Source of the DNA: Enterobacter sp. Ag1
Lineage (GTDB): Bacteria; Pseudomonadota; Gammaproteobacteria; Enterobacterales; Enterobacteriaceae
Assembly: GCA_000277545.1 (NCBI GenBank)
Contig: AKXM01000005.1
Coordinates: forward strand, 155,834 to 219,833
Direction: 5' to 3'
DNA length: 64,000 nucleotides
A program made the position numbers and the translations under genes. Below, in pieces: positions 1 through 12,724 of the stretch; the stretch's first letter is position 1; each line of letters starts with the position of its first letter. Under the pieces are notes generated by a model, which was not told where the DNA came from, did no database searches, and saw only the letters and a program-made list of their open reading frames with translations.

Positions 1-29
1 CGTTATCGGCTTCCCGGCTCTTTAACAGG

Positions 30-57
30 TTGTTTTGCGCAGCCCAGCGGGTATTAT
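30..57 (+). promoter_or_regulatory. Putative sigma70 promoter of yajQ
   Basis: A TTGTTT -35 like hexamer (30-35) is followed after 16 bases by TATTAT (52-57), about 30 bases before the yajQ start codon. The match is moderate and the assignment is inferred. Confidence 0.4.
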
Positions 58-86
58 GCAACGCAAACCAGAGAGGGAGAAAACAC

Positions 87-578
87 ATGCCATCTTTTGA
101 TATCGTTTCTGAAATCGACCTGCAGGAAGTAAACAACGCGGTAGAGAACGCCGAGCGCGAGCTGGCGACCCGTTTTGACTTCCGTAACGTGCCGGCAAGC
201 TTTGAACTGAATGAAAAAAATCAGACCATCAAAGTTGCCAGCGAATCTGACTTCCAGGTAAACCAGCTGCTGGATATCCTGCGCGCCAAGCTGCTTAAGC
301 GCGGCATCGAAGGCAGCTCTATTGATGTGCCTGAAGAGTTTGTTCACAGCGGCAAAACCTGGAGCGTGGAAGCTAAGCTGAAACAGGGTATTGAAGCAAG
401 CGTTGCGAAGAAAATCATTAAGCTGATTAAAGACAGCAAGCTGAAGGTTCAGACCCAGATTCAGGGCGAAGAGATCCGCGTGACGGGTAAAGCTCGCGAT
501 GATTTACAGGCCGTAATGGCGCTGATTCGTGGCGGCAATCTGGGGCAGCCGTTCCAGTTTAAGAACTTCCGCGACTGA
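87..578 (+). CDS. yajQ: YajQ, UPF0234 nucleotide-binding protein
   Basis: Protein of 163 residues, the same length as E. coli YajQ. It starts [11 protein letters not shown], is acidic and charged, and ends in the typical [10 protein letters not shown]. The reading frame is open upstream to position 30, but the ATG at 87 has a purine-rich ribosome binding site (GAGAGGGAGA) and begins the conserved sequence, so it is chosen. The family folds as two ferredoxin-like/KH-like domains that bind nucleotides or RNA. A member in Xanthomonas binds cyclic di-GMP and acts with a transcription factor; the role in enterobacteria is not settled. It is monocistronic and faces yajR tail to tail. Confidence 0.95.
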   Translation: MPSFDIVSEIDLQEVNNAVENAERELATRFDFRNVPASFELNEKNQTIKVASESDFQVNQLLDILRAKLLKRGIEGSSIDVPEEFVHSGKTWSVEAKLKQGIEASVAKKIIKLIKDSKLKVQTQIQGEEIRVTGKARDDLQAVMALIRGGNLGQPFQFKNFRD

Positions 579-583
579 TTCAC

Positions 584-608
584 GCCCTCTGCTGAAACAT
601 GAGAGGGC
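584..608. terminator. Hairpin downstream of yajQ
   Basis: GCCCTCT (584-590) pairs with AGAGGGC (602-608) around an 11-base loop just after the yajQ stop. There is no good T tract, so efficiency as an intrinsic terminator is doubtful. Confidence 0.4.
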
Positions 609-620
609 ATGCTGCTTAAT

Positions 621-642
621 CCCTCACCGCATCAGGTGAGGG
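621..642. terminator. Second hairpin between yajQ and yajR
   Basis: CCCTCACC (621-628) and GGTGAGGG (635-642) form an 8-bp perfect stem with a 6-base loop in the convergent yajQ/yajR gap. It lacks a strong T run on either side, so it may act in both directions only weakly. Confidence 0.45.
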
Positions 643-647
643 ATGTT

Positions 648-2009
648 CTATCCTTTCACCACCTGCTCAATCTCATATCTGTTCGTCAGCTTGCTGTCGA
701 TTTTCACATACGCGCTGCGTTCTTCTGGAATGATGTTTGCTTCACTCACGCCTGGCTGAGCCAGCAGCCTTTCACGCAAATATTCGTCGTTCGCACTGCT
801 TTCCGGCAGCTCAATGCGCAGGCTGCTAACGTAAGGCGGCTCCTGCATTGTCCAGCTGACGAATAGCCAGACCATCGCCAGCACCGCGCCTGCCAGGAAG
901 ACGGTTTGCGAATCAAACAGCCCGTTCAGCCAGCCGCCTAGCGAGCCGCCGATGGCTACGCCGATAAACTGGCTGGTGGAGTAGATGCCCATGGCGGTGC
1001 CTTTGTAGCCCGCCGGAGATTCTTTGCTGATAAGTGAAGGCAGAATCGCTTCCATCAGGTTAAAGGCGAGGAAGAACAGCTGCACGCCAATCACCAGATC
1101 CCAGAAGTGCGGGCCCGCGCCCCAAAGCACGATCTCGGCAATCAGAAGTACCGCCACGCAGCCCACAAAGACGTGCTTCATGCGGCGTTTAACTTCGGCA
1201 TAAATAATGAAGGGTACGACCGAAACAAACGAAATCAGCATGGTGCAGAGATAGACTTTCCAGTGCTGAGCCGCTGGAAACCCCGCTTGTTCAAGCTGGC
1301 CCGGTAGGGCGACAAAGGTGGACATCAGCATGATGTGCAGGCACATGATGCCGAAATTCAGCTTCAGCAGCTTTGGCTCCATCATCACTTTGCGGAAGCA
1401 GCCTTTGACCATTCCCGACTCGCGGTTAAGCACGTGCGTTTTGCTATTCGGGACCAGCCAAATCGTAATCAGAATGCCGCAGCTGGCTAAGACGGCAATC
1501 ATCCAGAACAGCGCCTGCAGGCCAAGCGCCTGAGTAATGATCGGGCCGAGCACCATCGCGATGGCGAAGGTTACCCCGAAGCTGACGCCGATAAAGGCCA
1601 TCGCTTTGGTTCGGTTCTGTTCACGGGTTAGATCGGAGAGTAACGCCATAACAGCGGCGGCGATTGCGCCGGAGCCCTGCAGCGCACGGCCTAAAATGAC
1701 GCCCCAAATGGAGTCGCTCAGGGCGGCAATAACGCTGCCGAGCACAAAGATAGCCAGCCCGCCAACGATAAGCGGCTTGCGGCCAATACGGTCAGAAAGC
1801 AGGCCGAAAGGGATCTGGAAGACGGCTTGCGCCAGGCCATAAATGCCGATTGCCAGGCCGATGAGCGCTTCGCTTGCGCCCTGCAGCGCCATACCCCAGG
1901 TGGTAAGAACCGGCAATACCATAAACATACCCAGCATACGCAGGGAAAAGACAGTGCCTAAACCCCACGTCGCACGCAGCTCGACGGGCGTCATTTTGTA
2001 ATCGTTCAT
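648..2009 (-). CDS. yajR: YajR, MFS drug/proton antiporter with C-terminal YAM domain
   Basis: Protein of 454 residues, as in E. coli. It is an inner-membrane transporter of the major facilitator superfamily with about 12 membrane segments. The motif-A signature (DRIGRKPLIVGG) is at about residues 74-85, and a hydrophilic C-terminal domain after the last helix (about residues 388-454) corresponds to the YAM domain, a ferredoxin-like fold. The frame also has a GTG two codons earlier (2015), but the ATG at 2009 is preceded by GAGGTGG at good spacing and matches the family start. In E. coli the structure is known but the physiological substrate is not. Confidence 0.93.
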   Translation of the reverse strand: MNDYKMTPVELRATWGLGTVFSLRMLGMFMVLPVLTTWGMALQGASEALIGLAIGIYGLAQAVFQIPFGLLSDRIGRKPLIVGGLAIFVLGSVIAALSDSIWGVILGRALQGSGAIAAAVMALLSDLTREQNRTKAMAFIGVSFGVTFAIAMVLGPIITQALGLQALFWMIAVLASCGILITIWLVPNSKTHVLNRESGMVKGCFRKVMMEPKLLKLNFGIMCLHIMLMSTFVALPGQLEQAGFPAAQHWKVYLCTMLISFVSVVPFIIYAEVKRRMKHVFVGCVAVLLIAEIVLWGAGPHFWDLVIGVQLFFLAFNLMEAILPSLISKESPAGYKGTAMGIYSTSQFIGVAIGGSLGGWLNGLFDSQTVFLAGAVLAMVWLFVSWTMQEPPYVSSLRIELPESSANDEYLRERLLAQPGVSEANIIPEERSAYVKIDSKLTNRYEIEQVVKG

Positions 2010-2116
2010 TACCACCTCAGATAAAAAGTCGGCCTTAGTGTAGTGCGAGGGCAGGGGAGGGTAAATCGTTAGTTATTTAGCAGATATTACAGGGCAGGTG
2101 CTTTGATGATACTGAT

Positions 2117-2142
2117 AAAAAAGGGCACCGAGGTGCCCTTTT
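2117..2142 (-). terminator. Intrinsic terminator of the cyo operon
   Basis: GGGCACC (2123-2129) and GGTGCCC (2132-2138) form a tight stem extended by A-T pairs. Read leftward it is followed by a run of six T residues, just after the cyoE stop. It also has Ts on the other side, so it may be bidirectional. Confidence 0.8.
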
Positions 2143-2156
2143 ATGCTTTTCGCGAC

Positions 2157-3044
2157 TTACCAGACGTAAGTCAGCAGATTATGTGAGTCTGGCACCATGA
2201 AATCGACCGACATCATGACGCTCAGCGAGGTAATGGCCACGATAGAGAAGATGAACAGCTTGCGCGCCCAGACCTTATCGTCTTCCACTTTATAGCCCCG
2301 CAGCGCCATACCCAGCCACCAGACGCTGACCGCCGCGGCGACGATCAGATATTTGTATCCGGCATAGCCGCCCAGAGAAAGCATCAGCGTCGCCACCGCA
2401 AAAGCGATGATGTACAGCGTGATGTGGTTCTTGGCGACGGAAATGCCTTTTACCACCGGCAGAACCGGAATATTGGCGGCCTGGTAATCTTTAAAGCGGA
2501 AGATGGCAATCGCATAGGAGTGCGGCATCTGCCACAGGCTAAAGATAGCCAGCAGGATAGCGGCGCCGGTGTCGAACTCGTTGGTCACGGCGCAGTAGCC
2601 GATAACCGGAGGAGCCGCACCGGACAAGCTGCCGATGAGCGTGCCGTAGACCGAGTGGCGTTTCATGTAGAGGCTATACACCCCGACATACACCACGAAG
2701 CCCATCACGGCCAGCCACATCGCCAGCGGATTTGCACCAAACCACAGCAGCATGAAGCCAGCAATACCCAACACGGTGGCGTACACCAGCGAAATTTTCG
2801 GTGAAATCAGGCCTTTAACCAGCACCCGATTTTTCGTTCTCTCCATCTTCTGGTCGATATCGCGGTCGATAAAGTTGTTGTAAACACAACCTGATGCGAC
2901 CACCAGTGATACGCCAACCAGCGTATAGAGGAACAGCGGGTAATTAATGCTGCCCTTCGAGGCCAGTAAAAATCCCCCAATGACAGAAATTAAATTACCG
3001 AAAATAATTCCTGGTTTCGTTACTTGCAGGTATTGCTTAATCAT
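2157..3044 (-). CDS. cyoE: Protoheme IX farnesyltransferase CyoE
   Basis: Protein of 295 residues (E. coli 296). It is an integral-membrane UbiA-family prenyltransferase that converts heme B to heme O by adding a farnesyl group, supplying the high-spin heme of cytochrome bo3. The first allylic-diphosphate/metal motif is NNFIDRDID (about residues 57-65), followed by the basic segment MERTKNR. About nine hydrophobic helices are visible. The frame is open 15 codons upstream, but [13 protein letters not shown] is the conserved start. It is the last gene of cyoABCDE, separated from cyoD by 11 bases. Confidence 0.95.
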   Translation of the reverse strand: MIKQYLQVTKPGIIFGNLISVIGGFLLASKGSINYPLFLYTLVGVSLVVASGCVYNNFIDRDIDQKMERTKNRVLVKGLISPKISLVYATVLGIAGFMLLWFGANPLAMWLAVMGFVVYVGVYSLYMKRHSVYGTLIGSLSGAAPPVIGYCAVTNEFDTGAAILLAIFSLWQMPHSYAIAIFRFKDYQAANIPVLPVVKGISVAKNHITLYIIAFAVATLMLSLGGYAGYKYLIVAAAVSVWWLGMALRGYKVEDDKVWARKLFIFSIVAITSLSVMMSVDFMVPDSHNLLTYVW

Positions 3045-3055
3045 ACATGCCGCTC

Positions 3056-3384
3056 TTAGTGAACCATCATGTTCAGGTTGAGGTTCCACATAATCCAGAT
3101 CGAGCCAATCACCAGAATGGCAATAATCAGCACCGTAAAGGCGAAGGCCACCAGGTTCCAGCGCTCACTCGACGAGGTGTTCAGATGCAGGAAGCACACG
3201 AGGTGCACCAGAATCTGGACGACTGCAGTCACCAGGATCACGGCAAGCATGGTGCCGTGAGAGGCCGTGCCTTCCATTACAATCCAGAACGGAATAGCCG
3301 TCAGGATGATAGACAGGATAAAACCTGTCATGTAGGTCTTCACGCTACCGTGGTGGGCGCCGCTATGTTCAGTTGAATGACTCA

Positions 3385-3385
<1 letters not shown>
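3056..3385 (-). CDS. cyoD: Cytochrome bo3 ubiquinol oxidase subunit IV
   Basis: Protein of 109 residues, as in E. coli. It begins [21 protein letters not shown] and has three membrane helices. This small subunit helps assembly of the copper site in subunit I. Its ATG overlaps the cyoC stop in a TAATG arrangement (one shared base), which implies translational coupling. The longer open frame upstream lies within cyoC and is discounted. Confidence 0.95.
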
Positions 3386-6956
<3,571 letters not shown>

Positions 6957-7496
6957 TTAACGACCTCAATTCCAGGGAGCTCTATTGTCGTTTAAAGTGT
7001 GCCGGCATTTTACGGGAAGGTTACATTACTGTAAACATGAATGGCGCAGTGTCAGTAGGGTGTTACCGGGTTCTGCCTACGATGTCACACAGAATGCAAC
7101 AAACTGTAAAATCTAGCGTTGGTGCGCGGGCTCCGCAGGTTATAACGAAAACCTATGTTGGCGGAAATAGTCCGGGGAAATGAGTATAACCAGTCAAATT
7201 AAAATACATTTAATTAACAATGCAGCAGCATTTGTCACATGTTTCCAACAAATATTAATTTCTCACCGGGCTGAATCGTTAAGGATAATCTTTTAATGCT
7301 TATTGAACAAAGTAATTAAAGAAAACTGTATTTAATTACGATAAATAGTCCTCGACGGTAACACTTTATGGCCTGGGTAATTAATAGACAAAAAAAGTAA
7401 CTATCCGGTATTAATTACATTTTCTTAATCACAAAGCAGGTGAAAACGACAGGGTTAAGGGCGTTAAGTAGCCACTTTATAATCAGGGATAAGATC
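6957..7496. promoter_or_regulatory. 540-bp intergenic region between cyoA and the hscC-type gene
   Basis: The left part contains the leftward cyoA promoter (7007-7035). The right part is AT-rich and contains five copies of TAATTA (starting at 7211, 7313, 7333, 7378 and 7412) plus ATTAAT at 7254, close to where the non-E. coli segment begins. No convincing open reading frame and no confident rightward promoter were found. The AT-rich runs are of the kind bound by nucleoid proteins such as H-NS; that reading is an inference. Confidence 0.6.
7007..7035 (-). promoter_or_regulatory. Sigma70 promoter of cyoABCDE
   Basis: Read leftward, TTTACA (7035-7030) and TAAAAT (7012-7007) are separated by exactly 17 bases, with predicted transcription start near 7000 and a leader of about 45 bases to cyoA. 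In E. coli this operon is controlled by ArcA, Fur, FNR and CRP; those sites were not mapped here. Confidence 0.75.
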
Positions 7497-9197
7497 ATGG
7501 CAGGACATATTTCACCCATTATTGGTATCGATCTCGGCACATCCAATAGCGCCGTGGCCTGGTTTGGTGCTGCGGGGACAACGTTAATTTTGGGCCGCCG
7601 CGGTGAGCGTTTAACCCCTTCCGTTGTCGGGCTGGATGACGATGGGCATCTGCTGGTTGGCGAGGCGGCAAAGGCCCGACTGGTTAGTCATCCTCATCTC
7701 ACTGTCGCCAGTTTCAAGCGTTATATGGGCACCGATAAAACCTTCACTCTTGGCCAGCAGTCATTTCGTGCTGAAGAGCTTGCCGCGTTAGTGCTGAGAA
7801 AATTAAAAGCGGATGCCGAGGTTACGCTTGGCTGCAGCGTCACGCGTGCGGCCATTACCGTACCGGCTTACTTCAACGATACCCAGCGTAAAGCGGTGAA
7901 AGCTGCCGGGCAGATGGCCGGCCTGGACGTTGAGCGCCTTCTTAATGAGCCCACCGCAGCCGCGCTGGCCTACGGACTGGCCGACAGCCGTGAGCAAAAA
8001 TTCCTGGTCTTCGACTTAGGCGGCGGAACGTTTGATGTCTCCATCGTCGATATGTTTGAAGGCGTCATAGAGGTGCGCGCCAGCAGCGGCGATGCCTGGC
8101 TGGGGGGCGATGATTTTACCGAAGCAATCCGCCAGTGGATGCTAAGCCACTATCCCCAGCTAACGCTTGATGACCCGGCGTTTGCCGCAGAACTGACCCG
8201 CCAGGCAGAATCGTTAAAACGCCAGCTCAGCAATCAGGAAAAAGCCACTGCGAAACTGACCTGCGGTGGTGAGGAATACGGCTGGGATATGACCGAAGAG
8301 GCTTTCCAGGAATGTTGCAGTGGGCTGCTGTCCCGCCTGAAAAAACCGGTGGTTCAGGCGTTACAGGATGCGCAATTTGACGTTGCGCAACTCGACCACG
8401 TTATTTTGGTGGGCGGCGCAACCCGTATGCCGCTGGTTCGTCAACTGGTGACCCGCATGTTTGGTCGCTTCCCTCGTAATGAACTGAATCCTGACGAAGT
8501 GGTGGCGCTGGGCGCTGGCGTTCAGGCCGGACTTATAGCGGAAGACAAAGCGCTGGACGACGTGGTGCTCACCGATGTGATGCCTTATTCATTGGGGATC
8601 GAAGTGGCCCGCCGGCACGGGGACAAAATAGAAGAAGGCTTTTTCTCGCCGCTGATTGAGCGCAACGCCTTCGTGCCGGTTAGCGTGATGCAGACCTTCA
8701 GCACCATGAATGATAACCAGCTCAAGATCGATATTGAGGTTTATCAGGGAGAATCCCGCAAAGTCAGCGACAACCTGCGCCTGGACAGCATGTCGATTCA
8801 GATCCCGCCGCGCAAAGCGGGGGAAGTTAGCGTGGACGTGCGTTTCACCTATACCCTTGACGGCATCCTGGAAGTGGAATGCAGGGTCAGCGGCGAGCAA
8901 ACCGCATCCACAATGGTGATCGAGAAATCGCCGGGCATGTTCAGCGCTGAGGATATTGCAAACCGCTTAAAACAGCTGGACGCGCTCAAACAACATCCCC
9001 GGGACGTGCCTGAAAATCGCCAATTGGCTGCCGAAGCGGCAAAACGCTATGAGCAGACGCTGGGAGACAGACGCCAGATTATCGATCATTATGCGACGCA
9101 GTTTGAACAGGCGCTGGACCGCCAGGATCTGCGTGTTATTGCTGCCGCGCGGGACGACCTGCGTCGGGTGTTAGACCAGCTTAACGACGGACTGTAA
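7497..9197 (+). CDS. hscC: HscC-type Hsp70 chaperone
   Basis: Protein of 566 residues, close to E. coli HscC (556) and much shorter than DnaK (638). The ATPase motifs are intact: GIDLGTSNS (about residues 10-18), NEPTAAALAYGL, VFDLGGGTFDVS and the adenosine motif LVGGATRMP. The substrate-binding region (NAFVPVSVMQTFSTMND onward) and a short helical tail follow, without the DnaK-type C-terminal lid extension. The ATG at 7497 is used; 19 more upstream codons are open but do not resemble the family. E. coli HscC is a specialised Hsp70 that binds sigma70 and is linked to cadmium and UV response. The next gene is its likely J-protein partner. In E. coli the equivalent gene is elsewhere on the chromosome. 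Confidence 0.88.
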   Translation: MAGHISPIIGIDLGTSNSAVAWFGAAGTTLILGRRGERLTPSVVGLDDDGHLLVGEAAKARLVSHPHLTVASFKRYMGTDKTFTLGQQSFRAEELAALVLRKLKADAEVTLGCSVTRAAITVPAYFNDTQRKAVKAAGQMAGLDVERLLNEPTAAALAYGLADSREQKFLVFDLGGGTFDVSIVDMFEGVIEVRASSGDAWLGGDDFTEAIRQWMLSHYPQLTLDDPAFAAELTRQAESLKRQLSNQEKATAKLTCGGEEYGWDMTEEAFQECCSGLLSRLKKPVVQALQDAQFDVAQLDHVILVGGATRMPLVRQLVTRMFGRFPRNELNPDEVVALGAGVQAGLIAEDKALDDVVLTDVMPYSLGIEVARRHGDKIEEGFFSPLIERNAFVPVSVMQTFSTMNDNQLKIDIEVYQGESRKVSDNLRLDSMSIQIPPRKAGEVSVDVRFTYTLDGILEVECRVSGEQTASTMVIEKSPGMFSAEDIANRLKQLDALKQHPRDVPENRQLAAEAAKRYEQTLGDRRQIIDHYATQFEQALDRQDLRVIAAARDDLRRVLDQLNDGL

Positions 9198-9199
9198 AG

Positions 9200-10519
9200 A
9201 TGGCGACGATATGGGATGTGCTGGGCATTGAGCCTACAAGAGATGAAAGCGAAATTCGTCGGGCTTATGCCCGGGAGCTAAAGCTACGGCGGCCGGACAA
9301 AGACCCGAAGGGGTTTCAGGCGTTGCGCGAGGCGTTTGATAGCGCCAAACGCTATGCCAGTTCGACGGTTGTTCTGAACGACGAAGATGAGCATTTCCCG
9401 GATAAACCTGAACCTACGCCGATGATGGATTATGTTCGGGAACTGATGCAGGAGCAGACCTCTCAGCCACAAACACTCTGGAGCAAAAATGAACTCTGGG
9501 AACAGGCGCAGTCAGTTTCGACTCTGTTAATCAGGGATGAACTTGAAGGATTGGGGACGCTGCATCGTTACCTTGATAATGAAATCCCCGATGCACTTGA
9601 AGCCCGACACGTGTTTAGCCTGATGCTCGCCGAAGCACTAAGCGAGCAGAAGTGGCTTAACCGCAGCCTGTTAAATGAAGTCTCTGCGGTGATGGACTGG
9701 CAGATTGACAGCTACCGCTCATCTCAACTTCTTGACTGGCTGGTACATGCCCTCGAACAGCAGATTGCGATAACTAACCGGGAGAACTACTGGCAGTATC
9801 TGGCCAGGCAATATGGAGGCAATCGTTATGCTCAGTTGAAATGGCGACTGCTGACGGAAAAAGGGATGGCGATTCCAGGGTGGGTAAGGCTGGTTCCCGA
9901 TCTGCTGTCGCAGCTGGCGAAGCAGGTGGGGGAATTACGCCAGCAGTCGCCCGCATTGTTGGAGCGCCTTAATCCTTCACTCCTTGAGGTGCTGCAAAAA
10001 CCAACCCTGGCCCTAAGCTGGGGAGCCATCATTGCCGTAGTTTTCTGGGGGTATACGGCCTGGCTAACGGGCCATGAGTCACCGAAAGCCGCGTTTCAGT
10101 CAGGTGTCATGCTGGCCGTAGTGGCGACTTTTCTCTGGGGATATCCGTTTCTTGAACGCCGATTTAAATCCGGAGGAGCGGCAAGCAAATGCGTCCATAC
10201 TGTTTTCTGGCTGGCATCGTGGCTGCTTCTTGCGATGGCATTTTATAGCGCATGGCGTGGAGCGAGCGCATGGCAGGGAAAAGATGTCATAACGATGCGG
10301 GCGCTGGTTATCCTGCTCTTCCTTGTTATCCCGGTGGGATGGGCGCTTTGGCAAAGACGTGGCGACTGGCGTAACTTACCTGTCAGGATTGTGGTTGTTG
10401 TCCTGATGTTCCCTGTTTTATTTATCCGTCAGCTTCCTCCCCTGGTGAATCTATTGGGCATGATATTGCTGCCTATGCTTTATGGCATCACCATCGAAAT
10501 GGTTTACTTCATAAAATAA
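9200..10519 (+). CDS. Membrane-anchored J-domain-like protein, partner of the HscC-type chaperone
   Basis: Protein of 439 residues starting two bases after the chaperone stop. Residues 1-50 (IWDVLGI, then IRRAYARELK, then FQALREAFDSA) have J-domain helices, but the essential HPD tripeptide reads RPD (residues 31-33). The middle is hydrophilic and helical. The last 170 residues hold about six hydrophobic segments, starting near LSWGAIIAVVFWGY, so the J-domain should face the cytoplasm from the inner membrane. E. coli DjlB/DjlC are J-proteins of similar layout that work with HscC, which supports the pairing. Exact orthology to DjlB or DjlC is not claimed. Confidence 0.8.
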   Translation: MATIWDVLGIEPTRDESEIRRAYARELKLRRPDKDPKGFQALREAFDSAKRYASSTVVLNDEDEHFPDKPEPTPMMDYVRELMQEQTSQPQTLWSKNELWEQAQSVSTLLIRDELEGLGTLHRYLDNEIPDALEARHVFSLMLAEALSEQKWLNRSLLNEVSAVMDWQIDSYRSSQLLDWLVHALEQQIAITNRENYWQYLARQYGGNRYAQLKWRLLTEKGMAIPGWVRLVPDLLSQLAKQVGELRQQSPALLERLNPSLLEVLQKPTLALSWGAIIAVVFWGYTAWLTGHESPKAAFQSGVMLAVVATFLWGYPFLERRFKSGGAASKCVHTVFWLASWLLLAMAFYSAWRGASAWQGKDVITMRALVILLFLVIPVGWALWQRRGDWRNLPVRIVVVVLMFPVLFIRQLPPLVNLLGMILLPMLYGITIEMVYFIK

Positions 10520-10549
10520 AAAAGCCCCCGGTTTATGCCGGGGGCTTTT
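10519..10549. terminator. Bidirectional terminator between the J-protein gene and the DASS gene
   Basis: AAAGCCCCCGG (10521-10531) and CCGGGGGCTTT (10538-10548) enclose a 6-base loop. T runs on both strands suit the convergent genes on each side. Confidence 0.85.
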
Positions 10550-10566
10550 GCATCAAACGTTGTGCA

Positions 10567-12078
10567 TCAGAACATCAGCACCATCCACGGGTAGCTGATA
10601 AGCATCAGCGAACAGAGGAAGATAGCGCCAAAGATGGTACCCATTCGCCAGTAATCTTTGGTTGGCAGGTAGCCGCTGCCGTAGTAAATCGGGCTTGGAC
10701 CGGTGCCGTAAGGGGTGATGATCCCCATCACGCCGAGTGAAGTCACCATCATCAGGCAGAAGACAGGCATATTGATACCCGGAATGGATGCGGCGATGGT
10801 CAGCGTGGCCGGCAGCAGCGCGGTGGTGTGCGCCGTGGTGCTGGCAAACAGATAGTGCAGCAGGTAGAACGCCACCAGCAGCATCACCGCCGATACCTGC
10901 GGGTCGAAGCCGTGCAGCAGCGCGGCACCTTCTTTACCCAGCCAGGCAATAAAGCCCACGCGAGCGAGGCCATCGGCCAGCGCCACCAGGGTGGCAAACC
11001 AGGCAAAGGTATTCCAGGCCGGTTTATTGCTGATAATGTCGTTCCAGTTCAGCACGCCGGTCCACAGCATCAGGATAATAACCAGCAGAGCGGCCATGGC
11101 AGGCTCAATCCATGCGGCGGCAAAAATCCACATCAGCAGGGCGCTACAGACAAACAGCAGCAGCAGGATTTCTTTGCGCGACAGTTTGCCCAGTTTTTCC
11201 AGCTCTGCGGCAGCCCATTTCGGCACTTCGTCATTCACCTTTACTTCCGGCGGATAGAACCAATAAGCCAGCAGCGGCATGGTGAGGATCAGCAGCACGC
11301 CCAGCGGCAGGAAGGCCAGGAACCACATGCCCCAGGAGATCTCAAAGCCGATGATGCTTTTCACCAGCGCCAGCGCCAGCAGGTTCGGTGCCAGCGCGGA
11401 GAGGAACATCGAGCTGGTGATACAGGCGGCGCTGATCGCCACCCACATCAGGTAAGAGCCAATTCTGCGCGAGCTTGGGTCATTGGGCAGAGAGCCATAC
11501 AGCGGCGGCAGGTTAGCAATAATCGGGTAAATCGTGCCCCCACTGCGCGCGGTGTTAGACGGAGTGAACGGGGCGAGAAGCAGGTCGGCGAAGGTGATCG
11601 CGTAACCCAGCGTCAGGCTGCGTCGGCCCAGGTATTTCACCAGGATCAGCGCCAGACGGCGGCCAAACTGCGTTTTGTCGTAGCCGGCGGCAAACATAAA
11701 GGCGCCGAAGATCAGCCAAACGGTGGAGTTGCTAAAGCCGCTGACCGCCCACTGGAAGGACTGGCTCGCCAGCTTAAATTTAGGGTCTGCCAGCTCGGCC
11801 GGGCTAAACAATAGCCACTGGCTGAACAGCGCGATAACCACGATGCCTGTCAGCCCGATAACTGCGCCTGGTAAGGGTTCGAAGATTAGCCCGACAATCA
11901 CCCCGACGAAGATGGCGAAGAAGTGCCATGCGTAGGGCTCTAATCCGGCCGGAACCGGAAGCAGTAATATAATGATGCTGATAAGGATAGGTAAAAATAG
12001 CAATATCAAGCGCTTTTTATTCCCCGCGTCCGGGGGCGATGCTTTCGCTGTCGCGCTTATTGGTGAGGTGTTAGTCAT
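10567..12078 (-). CDS. DASS-family C4-dicarboxylate/tartrate-type transporter (CitT/TtdT group)
   Basis: Protein of 503 residues with 12 or more hydrophobic segments spanning the inner membrane. It has the family SNT-type substrate/sodium motif (LAPFTPSNTARSGGTIYPI), a second conserved half-site region (FASTTAHTTALLP) and the C-terminal ITPYGTGPSPIYYGSGY. It resembles E. coli TtdT and CitT, which exchange succinate for tartrate or citrate. It is divergent from the fumarate-reductase-type gene next to it. That pairing suggests import of fumarate, malate or tartrate and export of succinate during anaerobic growth. The exact substrate cannot be read from the sequence. Confidence 0.85.
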   Translation of the reverse strand: MTNTSPISATAKASPPDAGNKKRLILLFLPILISIIILLLPVPAGLEPYAWHFFAIFVGVIVGLIFEPLPGAVIGLTGIVVIALFSQWLLFSPAELADPKFKLASQSFQWAVSGFSNSTVWLIFGAFMFAAGYDKTQFGRRLALILVKYLGRRSLTLGYAITFADLLLAPFTPSNTARSGGTIYPIIANLPPLYGSLPNDPSSRRIGSYLMWVAISAACITSSMFLSALAPNLLALALVKSIIGFEISWGMWFLAFLPLGVLLILTMPLLAYWFYPPEVKVNDEVPKWAAAELEKLGKLSRKEILLLLFVCSALLMWIFAAAWIEPAMAALLVIILMLWTGVLNWNDIISNKPAWNTFAWFATLVALADGLARVGFIAWLGKEGAALLHGFDPQVSAVMLLVAFYLLHYLFASTTAHTTALLPATLTIAASIPGINMPVFCLMMVTSLGVMGIITPYGTGPSPIYYGSGYLPTKDYWRMGTIFGAIFLCSLMLISYPWMVLMF

Positions 12079-12724
12079 AGCCTGTGCCTTAAAGTTATCA
12101 TGATGAATTCGATTAATATTCCCTGCAAAACCTGTTTCCCGACTTTTATTTCCACCTCATCTTTTATAGGCAGAATTTTATACATTCATGATAGTTTTTT
12201 TAACCGGTGCAAATCTGACCGCCCATCGCACCTGCTCCCTGCCTCCATTTAACCTCATATTTATTGAGTGATAAGCGATTGTTTCTCGAATCCTTCATCA
12301 TACTGAAACAATGGGGGATTATCCCTTCTTTTGCGCTCCTGCTGACCGTGTCAGGTATTTGATTTTGGTTTCTGTATAGCAAAAAGCCAACGATTTTATT
12401 TAACTAAAAAAATCCGCTTCATTTATATCCATAGTCTTTAAGCGGTTAAAGATTAAATCGTAACCTGATGTAAATAAGCCGCTTCGCTGATTGCCATCGA
12501 CTATTCAGTAGAAGCAAAGTGATATAAAACCTTTTGTTATTTATGGTTATTATTTGTATTTGCTTTTTTTAAGGCGTTGACTAACATTCGAAAAATATAT
12601 TCCGCAAAATTGCCGTTTCTGTTCTCTAATTCAAATTACGTTACTCCCTGATAATTGTGTTGCCTGCCGGGGCTATTCATTGAGTGCCGGACAATGTCGA
12701 CCTCACCTGCTGGAATGATAAAGA
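12079..12724. promoter_or_regulatory. 646-bp divergent control region of the transporter and fumarate-reductase-type genes
   Basis: This AT-rich region has no credible gene. It contains a perfect inverted repeat at 12435-12452 (separate entry). No confident FNR (TTGAT-N4-ATCAA) or CRP site was found by eye, and promoters could not be assigned. Its length is unusual for this window and suggests several regulatory inputs. Confidence 0.55.
12435..12452. promoter_or_regulatory. Palindromic candidate operator
   Basis: TCTTTAA (12435-12441) and TTAAAGA (12446-12452) are perfect inverted arms around GCGG. The site lies in the middle of the divergent control region. No matching regulator gene is adjacent, so the binding protein is unknown. 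Confidence 0.4.

Noticed and set aside
10828..11814. Plus-strand open frame of 328 codons opposite the DASS transporter
   Set aside because: Gln/Arg/His-rich shadow of hydrophobic codons on the other strand.
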